A stretch of 64,000 bases of DNA from Shewanella decolorationis S12 (GCF_000485795.1 NZ_AXZL01000069.1:91539-155538), one strand, 5' to 3'. Shown: positions 47,318 through 57,330, counted from the stretch's first letter. A program made the numbers and translations. The notes: a model not told the origin generated them from the letters alone.

Positions 47318-48580
47318 GTGAAATTAAGGGATAATTTTAAACGTAAAACCATAGACCGCCTGGACTATCGCTATCATCTATTGCTGCTGATAGTGCCAAT
47401 AGTATTATTCGTCTTACTGTTTGTGTTTAATGCTCCCACCGAAGGCTGGACTATCCTGCCGCTGCTGTTTGTCTGTCTTATCTATGTGATTGCCTACAGC
47501 CTCATTTACTACCTGCACCAAGGGCGCTTAACCCGTCTATGGCAACACTTAGAGCAAGTGGTGAGCATTAACGACGCCATTTACGAGCTTGCCCATCTAT
47601 CGAGCCAGTATAAAAATGAACATGCGTTTCTCGATGCACTGCTGAATAAAGCCGTTTGCATCATTAACGGGGCCGAAATGGGTAGCATCATCAAAGTCAA
47701 TGAAGAGACCCATAAACTGCACTTCGAATCCGTTGTAGGGCTCGATCTTCACATGCTCAAGCAATTGAATTTTTCCCTCGAGCAGTCCTTCGAATATCGA
47801 CTCACTAAGGGCAAATGCGATCGCGTGGTGGTAGTGGATGATATGAAGAACATCAATGCCGCCAGTACGCTCACTGGCGAAGAGCAGCACATCTTACTCA
47901 CCGCGGCTAAGCAACCGATACGTTCTACGCTCTCAAGCCCAATACGCATCGATGGCAAACTCTATGGCATGCTCAATCTCGACAGCAGTAGTGTCGGAGC
48001 CTTTAGTGATTACGACCGCAATCTGGTCTCTATTCTCACCCATGAAGCCAGCAATGCGATTGCCCTGTACCAGAAGTCATTGCAAATCACTAAACTCGCC
48101 AACTTCGATAACTTAACCGGACTCTATAACCGTAAAAACTTCGAAGATGCTCTGCAACATTGGCAACCTAAGGCTCATCTAGGCAGCTTTTTGGTGATTA
48201 TCGATATGGATAATCTCAAGACCATTAATGATCAGCATGGGCATCAGGCGGGCGATATGGCCATTAAGCGAGTAGCGAATACCATACTGAGCTATTGGAA
48301 GCATAAAGGCATTATCTCGCGCTTCGGGGGTGATGAGTTTGTCGCCCTCTGCCATGGTCCATTAGAGCTGCTTGAAAGCGATTTGGATGCTATGCGCGTC
48401 AAGTTACACCAAGAGTCATCCTTAAATCTTAACTTCAGCGTGGGTATAGCCGCATACGACAATGATTGGGCAAAATCATTTAAATTGGCAGACCAAGCCA
48501 TGTATGAGCAAAAACGCGGTAAGAAGAAAGCGGTAAAAGCACTCGAAGCGATTGCGGCCAATAACCAATTGGCGCAGTAG
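47318..48580 (+). CDS. GAF-GGDEF diguanylate cyclase, membrane-bound
   Basis: 420 residues. Two N-terminal helices (about 21-65) lead to a GAF-like sensor domain (about 95-245) and a GGDEF domain (about 258-412) with the intact motif RFGGDEF near 334-340, so it should make cyclic di-GMP. The allosteric RxxD site five residues before GGDEF is missing (KGIIS instead), so product inhibition there is unlikely. The start is GTG with AAAGGA eight bases before. It is a single-gene unit followed by a weak hairpin. Confidence 0.93.
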   Translation: MKLRDNFKRKTIDRLDYRYHLLLLIVPIVLFVLLFVFNAPTEGWTILPLLFVCLIYVIAYSLIYYLHQGRLTRLWQHLEQVVSINDAIYELAHLSSQYKNEHAFLDALLNKAVCIINGAEMGSIIKVNEETHKLHFESVVGLDLHMLKQLNFSLEQSFEYRLTKGKCDRVVVVDDMKNINAASTLTGEEQHILLTAAKQPIRSTLSSPIRIDGKLYGMLNLDSSSVGAFSDYDRNLVSILTHEASNAIALYQKSLQITKLANFDNLTGLYNRKNFEDALQHWQPKAHLGSFLVIIDMDNLKTINDQHGHQAGDMAIKRVANTILSYWKHKGIISRFGGDEFVALCHGPLELLESDLDAMRVKLHQESSLNLNFSVGIAAYDNDWAKSFKLADQAMYEQKRGKKKAVKALEAIAANNQLAQ

Positions 48581-48628
48581 TGGCATCAGGAGCTTATCAA
48601 CCATAAGCTCCTAAACGCATGAATGTTA

Positions 48629-49246
48629 CTAGCCAAAGAATAAGCGCCATAGCCAAGAAGAATCTAAATCCTCCTGACAGGTTTTATATTGAGCAGCATA
48701 GCGCTTAGCCCTGTCATCCACCTTAGCCGCAACTTTAATTAGCCACGCCTTAGACTTATATGTCCCACGGCGATAGCCTCCCCACCCTTCGTGATAGTTG
48801 AGGTATTGCGCCCTCGCATCCCACTTGGAAACTCCATTGATTTTATTGGTCTTGTAAATAAACCAGCCCATAAAATCCATGGCATCATCAAAATTACTGC
48901 GAGAAGACCAACTGTTTCCCGTCTCGCGAACATAATCATCCCAGGTCATGGTTTTTGCCTGCGCGTAGCCATAGGCATCACTGGCTCGCCCGATGGGAAT
49001 AAACCCTAAAAAATATTCCATTGGCGGCGCGGCATTATGCTTGAAGGAGCTTTCTTGATACATCATCGCCAGTGGTACATGCACAGGCACGCCCCATTTA
49101 TCACGGGTGTCCTTTGCGGCTTCGTACCATGAACGATGCTCTTGAAAAATATCGCAAAGGTTATCGGGAGATTTAGGCGGAGAAGTGGCGCAGCCAGAGA
49201 GTAACCCTATGGATGCACATAGCAGAGTTGTCGAAAGCCATTTCAT
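48629..49246 (-). CDS. Lytic-transglycosylase-like lipoprotein
   Basis: 205 residues. Lipobox LSGC (Cys19) with Ala at +2. The ES catalytic motif of SLT transglycosylases is MMYQESSF with Glu65; GYAQAKTMTWDDY and YLNYHEGWGGYRRG follow, as in the SLT fold (GLMQ-like GYAQ, and the late NYHEGWGGY). It probably cleaves peptidoglycan as an outer-membrane lipoprotein. It lies 156 bases after the small lipoprotein gene and may be transcribed with it. Confidence 0.85.
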   Translation of the reverse strand: MKWLSTTLLCASIGLLSGCATSPPKSPDNLCDIFQEHRSWYEAAKDTRDKWGVPVHVPLAMMYQESSFKHNAAPPMEYFLGFIPIGRASDAYGYAQAKTMTWDDYVRETGNSWSSRSNFDDAMDFMGWFIYKTNKINGVSKWDARAQYLNYHEGWGGYRRGTYKSKAWLIKVAAKVDDRAKRYAAQYKTCQEDLDSSWLWRLFFG

Positions 49247-49402
49247 TCAGCGCTTGTTCTCCCAAGAAATAAAACTGGCCCATCATCCCACAGTCATAGG
49301 GTGAGGCAAAGCGCCAATCCTGTTTTTGGCGCTAAGATCACCTTAGCGCCTATTATCAGGCCAAACTCATTAACAGAAATCACAATCCATTGTTAAATCT
49401 GA

Positions 49403-49864
49403 CTATTTCGTTTCAGGGCTGAGATCAAACTGGCATTCATGGTTTTCTTGCTGCCACACCCCAGGCTCCCAATAGTCGCTATCCTTGCCCATATAGCGCT
49501 TATCCGTGTGGAATAAAGCGCCAATATGGTAACGCTGATGCCCTTCCACCATTAACTTAAAGGTTTTAGGAGTACGCGCACTGAGAGAAACCCCAAGAGA
49601 AGGATCATCAATCAGCTCAGCGACCGTGAACTCATATTCCCCCGGCGCCAATTGATAGTTAGGTTTCGACACCACGGGCTTACCATTGAGATGGGTCACC
49701 ACTACGCGATACCAATGGGTGCTGGCATCGGGCTGTAAATACCCAGACACAGTGCCGCAACTTAAGTTATCTTCAGGCGAAGAGGCACAACCAGACAACA
49801 ATGCCGTGAGTCCGAATAGACTGGCGGCTAGTGTAAGTTTGTGCCCGGTTAAATAGTGACTCAT
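49403..49864 (-). CDS. Small lipoprotein of unknown function, coupled to gshA
   Basis: 153 residues. Lipobox LSGC (Cys26), Ala at +2. The mature domain reads like an all-beta fold: THWYRVVVTHLNGKPVV, APGEYEFTVAEL, TFKLMVEGHQRYHIGALF. Two further cysteines (LSCGTV, HECQFD) could pair. Its ATG overlaps the gshA stop (TAATG). I do not recognise a named family. Coupling to glutathione synthesis is notable but does not define function. Confidence 0.8.
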   Translation of the reverse strand: MSHYLTGHKLTLAASLFGLTALLSGCASSPEDNLSCGTVSGYLQPDASTHWYRVVVTHLNGKPVVSKPNYQLAPGEYEFTVAELIDDPSLGVSLSARTPKTFKLMVEGHQRYHIGALFHTDKRYMGKDSDYWEPGVWQQENHECQFDLSPETK

Positions 49865-51435
49865 TAGGATGAAGTTCCGAAATAGTCCGTCAGATAATCA
49901 TCAAAGGATACCGCACTTTGCGCCGCTTCGATGTCCGCTTGCTTGTTAAGCGATGCTTGCGCCTCGGCTTGATAATCGCTGATAACCTCGGCTGATAAGG
50001 GATAATCCATAAAGTATTGGTGATATTGCTGAGCCAATGACATCACCCACTGCCCATGATCTTGCCCCTTGGTTACCAATTGCTGAAGCACTTGGCCCGA
50101 CAAGGTTTTTTGTGGGTCATTTACTGCTTCACGCCAATGGGCTAAGGCCGCTTGGTAGTCCTGCTTATCGCCATCGAGTAACTTGGCCAATGAATCCAAA
50201 TGCTCAAACAGATCCAAGAGCAAACTCTGCAATGGCCGCGTGCCCGAATCGGTCAGCAGCTCAAGCCCTGGCTTACGGCCTTCAAGCACAACAGACTTTA
50301 AGTTAGCACTTAAACGTGCTTCCTCTGCGGCATCTGATTTAAGAGAATCTGTTAATAAACAATAGAGTAAGAACAGGTCGAGGAAACGCACTTGGTCCTC
50401 TTCAATCCCAATCGGGCTGAAGGGGTTCACATCTAATGCACGCACCTCAATATACTCAACCCCTGCACGTGCAAGGGCTTCGGAGGGCTTCTCACCACTT
50501 TTGGTGACGCGCTTAGCGCGGATAGGCGAGTAAAATTCGTTTTCAATTTGCAGCACATTAGCATTGAGCTGGCGATATTCACCATCCACCTTCACGCCGA
50601 TATTGGCAAAGTTGGCCGATGGCATCTTAATCGCGGCTCTCACCCCAGCCAGATACTCGGGCAGGGAGTTATAACTGATATTGAGATCTTCCTGCTCTTT
50701 ATTGGTGTAACCCAGATCGCTCATCCGCAGCGAAGTCGCATAGGGTAGATACAGGGTGCCGCGACCCGATTTTTCAAAGCGTAAATCGGTCTTCTGCCCT
50801 TTGATAAAGGAGCTGCACAGCGCAGGCGATGCCCCAAACAGATAAGGTAATACCCAGACTAAACGGCGGTAATTGCGAATAAGGCCAAAGTAAGATTCGG
50901 AGATAAAATCCTCGAAGCTCACGCTTTTATCACTCAACTCATAGAGGCTTTGCCACAGTTCCTGCGAAACCGAAAAGTTAAAATGCACCCCAGAGATAAT
51001 CTGCATCAGGGCGCCATAACGGTAGGTTAAACCTTTGCGATACAAGGTTTTCATCTTACCCGTGTTCGAAGTGCCATAACGGGCGATCGGGATATTCTGC
51101 TCATCCTTCACGTAACAAGGCATACTCACGGGCCACAAGCGCTGACCATGCAAATGACGTACGCTAAAGGCATGGGTCTCGGTCAAGCCTTGCAATAGCG
51201 GCTCAACCTGATTATTCACTGGAGTGATAAATTCAAGCAGTGCCTCACTATAATCTGTCGTAATGCGCGAATGCGTTAATGCCGAGCCAAGCTCTACTGG
51301 ATGACCATCTAACGCAAGGTAACCTGACTCGTCGATACGCAGCGCTTCACGCTCAATTCCACGTAACATGCCAAGGAGTGCGGCACGCCCTTGAGCGTCC
51401 GAGAAATGTTGTACTAATTCATTGAATGGCTTCAA
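49864..51435 (-). CDS. gshA: Glutamate-cysteine ligase
   Basis: About 523 residues, first step of glutathione synthesis, gammaproteobacterial type. GIEREALRID and TDYSEALLEFITP near the N-terminus and YIEVRALDVNPFSPIGI (about 335-351) are characteristic. I place the start at TTG (51435; then KPFNELVQHF), which aligns with where homologues begin and has AGAGAAG upstream; the open frame extends to an ATG at 51546 with a basic, non-conserved extension. The downstream lipoprotein is translationally coupled. Confidence 0.96.
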   Translation of the reverse strand: MKPFNELVQHFSDAQGRAALLGMLRGIEREALRIDESGYLALDGHPVELGSALTHSRITTDYSEALLEFITPVNNQVEPLLQGLTETHAFSVRHLHGQRLWPVSMPCYVKDEQNIPIARYGTSNTGKMKTLYRKGLTYRYGALMQIISGVHFNFSVSQELWQSLYELSDKSVSFEDFISESYFGLIRNYRRLVWVLPYLFGASPALCSSFIKGQKTDLRFEKSGRGTLYLPYATSLRMSDLGYTNKEQEDLNISYNSLPEYLAGVRAAIKMPSANFANIGVKVDGEYRQLNANVLQIENEFYSPIRAKRVTKSGEKPSEALARAGVEYIEVRALDVNPFSPIGIEEDQVRFLDLFLLYCLLTDSLKSDAAEEARLSANLKSVVLEGRKPGLELLTDSGTRPLQSLLLDLFEHLDSLAKLLDGDKQDYQAALAHWREAVNDPQKTLSGQVLQQLVTKGQDHGQWVMSLAQQYHQYFMDYPLSAEVISDYQAEAQASLNKQADIEAAQSAVSFDDYLTDYFGTSS

Positions 51436-51586
51436 TTTGCGCTTCTCTGATTGGTGATTCGCTATCGCGACAAGGTTAACAGTCAGACCTTTATTTTGAG
51501 GCTTATCTTTCAAAATACGCCTCAAAATAAATCTAAACCTGTCCATTGGACAAGCCTAATTACATTCTTCTGCGATAAAACGCAGA

Positions 51587-51610
51587 CGGTGACAGCTAAT
51601 GCTGTCACCG
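51587..51610. terminator. 10-bp hairpin between M16 and gshA genes
   Basis: CGGTGACAGC TAAT GCTGTCACCG, a perfect stem, with a short T4 on the minus strand ten bases after it. Probably a weak terminator for the M16 gene. Confidence 0.45.
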
Positions 51611-51695
51611 CCTTGCTCGTTAACACTTTAGACTGCAGCGAGGTTGTGCTGCGCAATTAGCTTGTCTGCAATTTATATTGGGTCGAAAAGCTAAT

Positions 51696-54527
51696 TTACA
51701 ATACTAAAGTTTCAATTGGATAGCCTAAAGTTGCTAAATCTGCTTCAATTTTAGCCTTATCTCCGACGATTAAGATGATCATTTTCGAGATATCTAGCTC
51801 GGAAGCCGCGAGGGCATTGAGTTCATCTTTTGTTACAGTATTTATAATTTTGTCCTGCTCGGTAGTAAAATCTTGGCTCAGCTGGTAACGCTGGATCATC
51901 CGCATAAAGCCAGCCTTCTGATAAGGCGTCTCATAATCCAATGCTTGCCCTTGGGAAACCGAGCTGCGCATAAAGCCTAGCTCAGTATCTGTCATCCCAT
52001 TCTGCTGATAGGCTTTGATTTCTTTGATAAATTCATTTACTGCCTTGGCCGTCACATCGGTACGCACATCACTTGAGGCCACAAAGTCACCGACTTCCAC
52101 GCCACCGGTAAATGAGCTGCGAGCCCCATAGGTATAGCCCTTATCCTCACGTAGGTTAAGATTAATTCGGCTATTAAAGGCGCCACCAAGCGGATAGTTC
52201 ATCAGGTAAGATTTAAAATAATTACCTGTTGCATCATAGGGTAAGGCACGTTTGGCTATATTGATCACCGACTGAGCTGCGCCCGGTTTATCTATCAGAT
52301 AAATCGTCCCGCCCTTCAGAGCAGGGAATGACTTGAGTGGCGGCAATGTACTCGCCTCCCCTTGCCATTGACTCAATCCCGCGAGCTTAGGTAGTAATGC
52401 ACTTTCAGGCAGATTCGCTACTGTAATGATTTTAGCGTTCGCCCCACGGTACTGCTCGGCGTAAAACGCCTTCACATCCGCAAGTGTCAGCGCAGCAACG
52501 GAATCTAAGGTCCCTGCATCGCTCACACCTAGGGCGTTATTCTTACCATAAAGTAAGCTATACAGCGCAGAGTTAGCGACATACCCAGGGTCTGACTGCA
52601 TATGCTGAATTTGCTGCAATTGTTGCTGCTTCACCCGCGCAAAGTCGGCCTCGCTAAACGCAGGCGTGAACAGCTTTTCTTCCAATATGGCTAAGGTTTC
52701 ATCCAAGTGCTCGGTAAGCGCCGATACCTTAATTGTGCTTTGGGTTTCGGAGGCACTAAAGTCCACCGTACTGCCGAGCATCTCAAGCGCCTGCGACAAC
52801 TGCTCGGTTGAGCGCTTTTGCGTCGACTCATTCAGCATCTCGGCGGTCAAGCTTGCTAGACCCGCCTTTTCAACGGGCACTAATCTGTGTCCGCCGTTAA
52901 GATAAATCACTAACTCTACTGTTGGGGTTTCGCTGCTTTGAGTGCCCATCACTTCGATGCCATTGGCTAACTTAGTGCTCCAAATTGTCGGGACTTTAAG
53001 CACGGGCGCCGCGCCAGAGGCTGGCATTTTGGAGCGGTCGAAACTTGACCCCAACTTAGCAGTGGGTAAATCGCCCTCTACAGCCGTATCTGCCACAGGC
53101 AAGGTTTGAGGGGTAAAGTTATCCGGATGAGCGACTAAAGCCGTCATTCCCTGCGGCACCACACTCATCACCACCATGGGCTTGTCTTTGATGTACTTTT
53201 TAAATACCCGCATCACATCATCTTTAGTGACGTTAGCGTAACGAGCAAGGTCGGAAGCAATCTTATTCGGCTCACCAAACATGGTTTGATTCAAGGCAAG
53301 CATAGATACTTTGCCTTTTACGCTCTGCAGGCCAAAAATGGTATCGGCCTCAAACTGTACTTTCACTTTTTGCAGGTCATCGTCGGTGACGCCGCGCTGC
53401 TCAAACTCATTAATTGAGTCGAGAATACGCTGCTCAAGCTCGGCTAAGGTTGCGCCCTTTTGCGGATTGGCTAAAGCATAAATCGACATCTGACAGGCTA
53501 ACTCTTGGCAGGGTTGGCTCACGCTTGCCTGCACGGCATAACCGTCCTTCACAAGGTTTTTGTAAACGAGTGAGGTCTTACCGCCACCGAGAATATTAGC
53601 TAATAAGTCCAGCGCAGCTTCATCGGGATGGCTGGCATACACAGTCGGAAAGCCTATACGGATCAGCGGCAGATGCACGTTATCTTCCATCGAGATATAG
53701 CGCGTCTTATCGAGCGTAACTAAGGTCTTAGGCTCAGGTTGAACCTCGGGGCCACGGGGGATTTCGCCAAAGTATTTGTTTACCCAGGCTAAGGCTTGCA
53801 GCTCATCAAAATCGCCGCCAATCGTTAACGTGGCGTTATTCGGGCCGTACCAGCGCTGGAAAAAGTGTTTCACATCATCCACTGTGGCGCGGTTAAGATC
53901 CTCTGGCCAGCCGATCACAGGCCAAGAATAGGGATGACCGACCGGGAACATCGCCTGATTAAAGCGCTCGCTCATGCGGCCATAGGGTTGATTATCAATG
54001 CGTTGAGCACGCTCGTTTTTCACTGTCTCGCGCTGCACTTCAAACTTCTCGCTGGTCAGCGCCGGCAACAAAAAGCCCATACGGTCAGACTCGAGCCACA
54101 ACATTTTTTCGAGCTGGTTGCTAGGGACTGTCTCAAAGTAGTTGGTTCTGTCGGTATTAGTGGAACCGTTCAGCGTACCTCCGGCCTCGGTCACCACCTC
54201 AAAATGTTGTTCATCGGCAACGTGCTCAGAGCCCTGGAACATCATATGTTCGAATAAATGGGCGAACCCAGAGCGACCAGCGAGTTCACGGGCTGAGCCG
54301 ACGTGATAAGTCACATCGACATGCACTAAGGGATCGGAATGATCTTGATGCAAAATAACCGTTAGCCCATTGGCAAGCTGATATTTTTTAAAGGGAATAC
54401 CGACTTCAGAGTCCTTCAGTTGCACATTTTCAATTAACTTTATGCCCGCGGGTAATTGAGTTGAGGTTTGGGTGGCACAACCTGCGAGTGCGGCGGAAAT
54501 CGCGACCGCTAATATCCATTTTTTCAA
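51696..54527 (-). CDS. M16 family zinc peptidase lipoprotein
   Basis: About 943 residues in two homologous M16 halves. The first half has the zinc motif FAHLFEHMMF (HxxEH) and a downstream Glu in TVKNERAQRID; the second half lacks HxxEH, as is normal for the paired inactive domain. TTG at 54527 follows AAGGGG closely and gives MKKWILAVAI with lipobox LAGC (Cys17); an ATG at 54545 has no ribosome site. It is an outer-membrane/periplasmic oligopeptidase of the pitrilysin type; substrates unknown. Confidence 0.92.
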   Translation of the reverse strand: MKKWILAVAISAALAGCATQTSTQLPAGIKLIENVQLKDSEVGIPFKKYQLANGLTVILHQDHSDPLVHVDVTYHVGSARELAGRSGFAHLFEHMMFQGSEHVADEQHFEVVTEAGGTLNGSTNTDRTNYFETVPSNQLEKMLWLESDRMGFLLPALTSEKFEVQRETVKNERAQRIDNQPYGRMSERFNQAMFPVGHPYSWPVIGWPEDLNRATVDDVKHFFQRWYGPNNATLTIGGDFDELQALAWVNKYFGEIPRGPEVQPEPKTLVTLDKTRYISMEDNVHLPLIRIGFPTVYASHPDEAALDLLANILGGGKTSLVYKNLVKDGYAVQASVSQPCQELACQMSIYALANPQKGATLAELEQRILDSINEFEQRGVTDDDLQKVKVQFEADTIFGLQSVKGKVSMLALNQTMFGEPNKIASDLARYANVTKDDVMRVFKKYIKDKPMVVMSVVPQGMTALVAHPDNFTPQTLPVADTAVEGDLPTAKLGSSFDRSKMPASGAAPVLKVPTIWSTKLANGIEVMGTQSSETPTVELVIYLNGGHRLVPVEKAGLASLTAEMLNESTQKRSTEQLSQALEMLGSTVDFSASETQSTIKVSALTEHLDETLAILEEKLFTPAFSEADFARVKQQQLQQIQHMQSDPGYVANSALYSLLYGKNNALGVSDAGTLDSVAALTLADVKAFYAEQYRGANAKIITVANLPESALLPKLAGLSQWQGEASTLPPLKSFPALKGGTIYLIDKPGAAQSVINIAKRALPYDATGNYFKSYLMNYPLGGAFNSRINLNLREDKGYTYGARSSFTGGVEVGDFVASSDVRTDVTAKAVNEFIKEIKAYQQNGMTDTELGFMRSSVSQGQALDYETPYQKAGFMRMIQRYQLSQDFTTEQDKIINTVTKDELNALAASELDISKMIILIVGDKAKIEADLATLGYPIETLVL

Positions 54528-54686
54528 GGTATTCCCCTTATACATCAATAGGCTAAAAAATTAGCCCCTGTAGAATGCTCGGTATCAATAATGAGTTCTG
54601 ACTCTTTAATCCCTACAAAGTTCCAAGTAATACAAGGACTTCCTTTGTAGCCTTATCGTCCTTTAACCGAACAACACATTTAAAAA

Positions 54687-55112
54687 CTAGCTAAACCAAT
54701 GCAATGTGGCGGCCGCCACAATAAGGTAACGCAGGGTTTTGCCGATCAAAATCATCACTAATGCGGTGAACGCCCGAAGCTTTAACCATCCCGCCAATAA
54801 ACATAATAGATCGCCAATCACTGGCGCCCACGACAGCAATAACGACCAAACACCGTAACGCTCAATAAGGGCTAAGGCTTTGGCATGCTTTCCTTCACTT
54901 AGCGCCTCGGGGGACTTTGCAAACCGGCCGATGCGCCCTAGATAAAAACTCGTCATCGCCCCTAAGGTATTACCCACACTGGCCACCACCACTAATGCGA
55001 CCCAAGCTTGCGGCGCTTTATTCAGCAACGCAATCAGTAAAACTTCTGATCCTCCCGGTAACAAGGTGGCGGCTAAAAAAGCCCCAGAAAACATCATACT
55101 TAATTCAGACAT
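54687..55112 (-). CDS. YqaA family (DedA-related) membrane protein
   Basis: 141-residue inner-membrane protein with about four helices. The family blocks LPGGSEVLLIALLN (about 18-31), GNTLGAMTSFYLGR (about 47-60) and the SWAPVIGDLLCLLAGWL re-entrant motif (about 93-110) match YqaA and DedA/SNARE-associated proteins, which may be phospholipid scramblases or transporters. It is a single gene. Confidence 0.88.
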   Translation of the reverse strand: MSELSMMFSGAFLAATLLPGGSEVLLIALLNKAPQAWVALVVVASVGNTLGAMTSFYLGRIGRFAKSPEALSEGKHAKALALIERYGVWSLLLSWAPVIGDLLCLLAGWLKLRAFTALVMILIGKTLRYLIVAAATLHWFS

Positions 55113-55399
55113 AAAAGCTTACTCTATGAAATTACAGCTCTTTCACGCTCACAAACAGAGAACTACCACAGCGTTAAAAGGATGTAGCGACTAACCATTT
55201 CACAACAAACTCATTTATCACAATAAGTTATAAGAAAATCGGTTTGTTATAACCCTATCACAGCCGATACAATGCCTTTAATGGCAAAAAATGTCCTGTA
55301 CCTAACTCGTCGCTTGGTATAAGTTCATTCACTTCAAGTGGATACTCATACTAGCATCTCAGGTCCATGGGCTTGTAATGATATATTTTTGGAAAACGC

Positions 55400-56641
55400 A
55401 TGATTCTTCAAACCATTAGCCGCATTCCTTTTTGGCAAAAAGTTCTCGCCGGCTTTATTTTAGGTGCGCTCGTTGGCGTACTTTTAGGTGAAACCGCTAC
55501 CGTGCTTAAACCCCTTGGTGATTTGTTTATCAGTGCCATTAAGATGCTGGTTGCGCCACTGGTCTTTTGTGCGATTGTGGTCAGTATCACCTCGCTCGGC
55601 TCTCAAACGAATCTCAAACGCTTAAGTCTTAAGACCTTAGGCATGTTCATGCTGACAGGCACTATCGCCTCACTGATAGGTTTGGCTGTTGGCTCGCTTA
55701 TCGATATGGGCGGCACAATGCAACTGGCCACCACAGAAGTGCGTGAGCGCAATATTCCAGGGTTTGCGCAGGTGCTGCTCGATATGATCCCAGTGAATCC
55801 CTTTGCCTCACTGGCGGATGGAAAAGTACTGCAGATCATTGTATTTGCCGCATTAGTCGGGATCGCCATCAACAAAGTTGGTGAGAAAGCAGAACCACTA
55901 AAACGCACCATCGAAGCGGGTGCAGAAGTCATGTTCCAACTGACACGCATGGTGCTTAAACTTACCCCTATCGGCGTGTTTGGTTTAATGGCTTGGGTAG
56001 TCGGTGAATATGGTTTATCGACCCTATTACCTCTAGGTAAGTTTATCGCCGCTATCTATATTGCCGCTCTTATCCATATGATTTTTGTGTATGGTGGCTT
56101 TGTAAAATTAGCAGGATTAAGCCCAATACAATTTTTCCGTAAAGCGATGCCCGCTCAGTTAGTGGCTTTTAGTACCTCTTCTAGCTTCGGCACTCTGCCC
56201 GCCAGCACTAGAGCGGTTGAAACCATGGGTGTTTCAAAGCGTTATAGCGCCTTCGTTATGCCACTCGGCGCCACTATGAACATGGATGGCTGTGGTGGTA
56301 TTTACCCTGCGATTGCTGCGATTTTTATCGCTCAAATTTACGGTATTCCACTCGACACCTTAGATTATGTGATGATTGCCGTTACAGCCACAGTGGCCTC
56401 TGTGGGTACTGCTGGCGTGCCAGGCAGCGCCATGGTGATGTTAACAGTGACCTTAGGTGTGATTGGTTTGCCCCTAGAAGGTATCGCCTTTATTGCCGCA
56501 ATTGATCGTATTATCGATATGATCCGCACCGCGACCAACGTCACTGGCGATATGATGACCGCAGTTGTGATTGGTAAATCAGAAAATGAGTTGGATATTG
56601 AACAGTTTAATGCCAAAGATACGGAGGCAACATTAGCCTAA
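55400..56641 (+). CDS. Dicarboxylate/amino acid:cation symporter (DAACS)
   Basis: 413-residue GltP/GltT-fold transporter. Two re-entrant hairpins are marked by the serine-rich STSSSFGTLPAS (about 262-273) and NMDGCGGIYPAI (about 294-305), plus the VPGSAMV block and a late RTATNVTGD aspartate that binds substrate. It imports glutamate, aspartate or C4-dicarboxylates with H+ or Na+. The NMDG-C instead of NMDGT is a small variation at a site that contacts cation. A strong terminator follows. Confidence 0.93.
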   Translation: MILQTISRIPFWQKVLAGFILGALVGVLLGETATVLKPLGDLFISAIKMLVAPLVFCAIVVSITSLGSQTNLKRLSLKTLGMFMLTGTIASLIGLAVGSLIDMGGTMQLATTEVRERNIPGFAQVLLDMIPVNPFASLADGKVLQIIVFAALVGIAINKVGEKAEPLKRTIEAGAEVMFQLTRMVLKLTPIGVFGLMAWVVGEYGLSTLLPLGKFIAAIYIAALIHMIFVYGGFVKLAGLSPIQFFRKAMPAQLVAFSTSSSFGTLPASTRAVETMGVSKRYSAFVMPLGATMNMDGCGGIYPAIAAIFIAQIYGIPLDTLDYVMIAVTATVASVGTAGVPGSAMVMLTVTLGVIGLPLEGIAFIAAIDRIIDMIRTATNVTGDMMTAVVIGKSENELDIEQFNAKDTEATLA

Positions 56642-56667
56642 TACCTAGGGATTGCATCACTGTATAC

Positions 56668-56700
56668 AAAAAAACCACCTTAACTAAGGTGGTTTTTTTA
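56668..56700. terminator. Terminator between symporter and oxygenase genes
   Basis: AAAAAAACCACCTTA and TAAGGTGGTTTTTTT, strong bidirectional hairpin with long A/T runs. Confidence 0.92.
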
Positions 56701-56706
56701 GCCCTT

Positions 56707-57330
56707 TTAAAAGCCATGCATGCTATTACTCACCCTAAACCAGCCAGCAATACTATTACGTTGCGCTTGGGTTTTAGTCACTTCATGCGGGAAGCGCTCG
56801 CTTAAGAAAATCACAAAGTGGCCCATTTTAGGCGTGATGCGTTCAATCTCATTATCGGCTTCATCGTAAATAATCAACTCGCCACAATCTGCAGGCGTCC
56901 AATCCGGATTTAAGAAAAACACCGTGGTTAAGATACGGTTTTGACTGCCTTTTAGCGCATCCACATGCTTCTTATAAAAAGCACCGGGTTGATACACAGC
57001 ATAATGACTTTCATAGTCGAACAATCCCATAAATAAGCGACGATTTAAGCCATCCTTTAACTGCGTCATCAAGTCTAAATAGAGGCTGTCTGGCTCGCTC
57101 TGCTCCTCCAGCCACTGGATCCTATCACGGCGGATATCGGGGTTGAGTTGCTGCTCTGCACCACGTCCAATCGAAGCCGCTTTGAGCTCGTGTATTTCTG
57201 TTGTTTGGATTTTTTCCAATAATACTTGGCTAATGGGGTGAGGAATTAACTCGGGTAAAAAAATATAGCCTTTGTCTACCAAGGCGTCAGCGATCACATC
57301 CAGCACTGCTTCACTTAATTGCGAAACCAT
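56707..57330 (-). CDS. 2OG-Fe(II) oxygenase (prolyl-4-hydroxylase-like)
   Basis: About 207 residues. The iron triad is HVDALKG (H and D near 119-121) and FPHEVTK (His near 181), followed by RNSIAGWFR with the 2-oxoglutarate arginine. It could hydroxylate a prolyl residue of a ribosomal or elongation protein, or another target; the fold is clear, the substrate is not. I start at ATG 57330; an in-frame TTG lies 15 bases upstream with no ribosome site. Confidence 0.88.
   Translation of the reverse strand: MVSQLSEAVLDVIADALVDKGYIFLPELIPHPISQVLLEKIQTTEIHELKAASIGRGAEQQLNPDIRRDRIQWLEEQSEPDSLYLDLMTQLKDGLNRRLFMGLFDYESHYAVYQPGAFYKKHVDALKGSQNRILTTVFFLNPDWTPADCGELIIYDEADNEIERITPKMGHFVIFLSERFPHEVTKTQAQRNSIAGWFRVSNSMHGF

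Noticed and set aside
51587..51610. TGACAGC...GCTGTCA resembling a NagR operator
   Set aside because: The half-sites are eight bases apart rather than four and it is a GC-rich hairpin at the end of the M16 gene; a terminator is the simpler reading.
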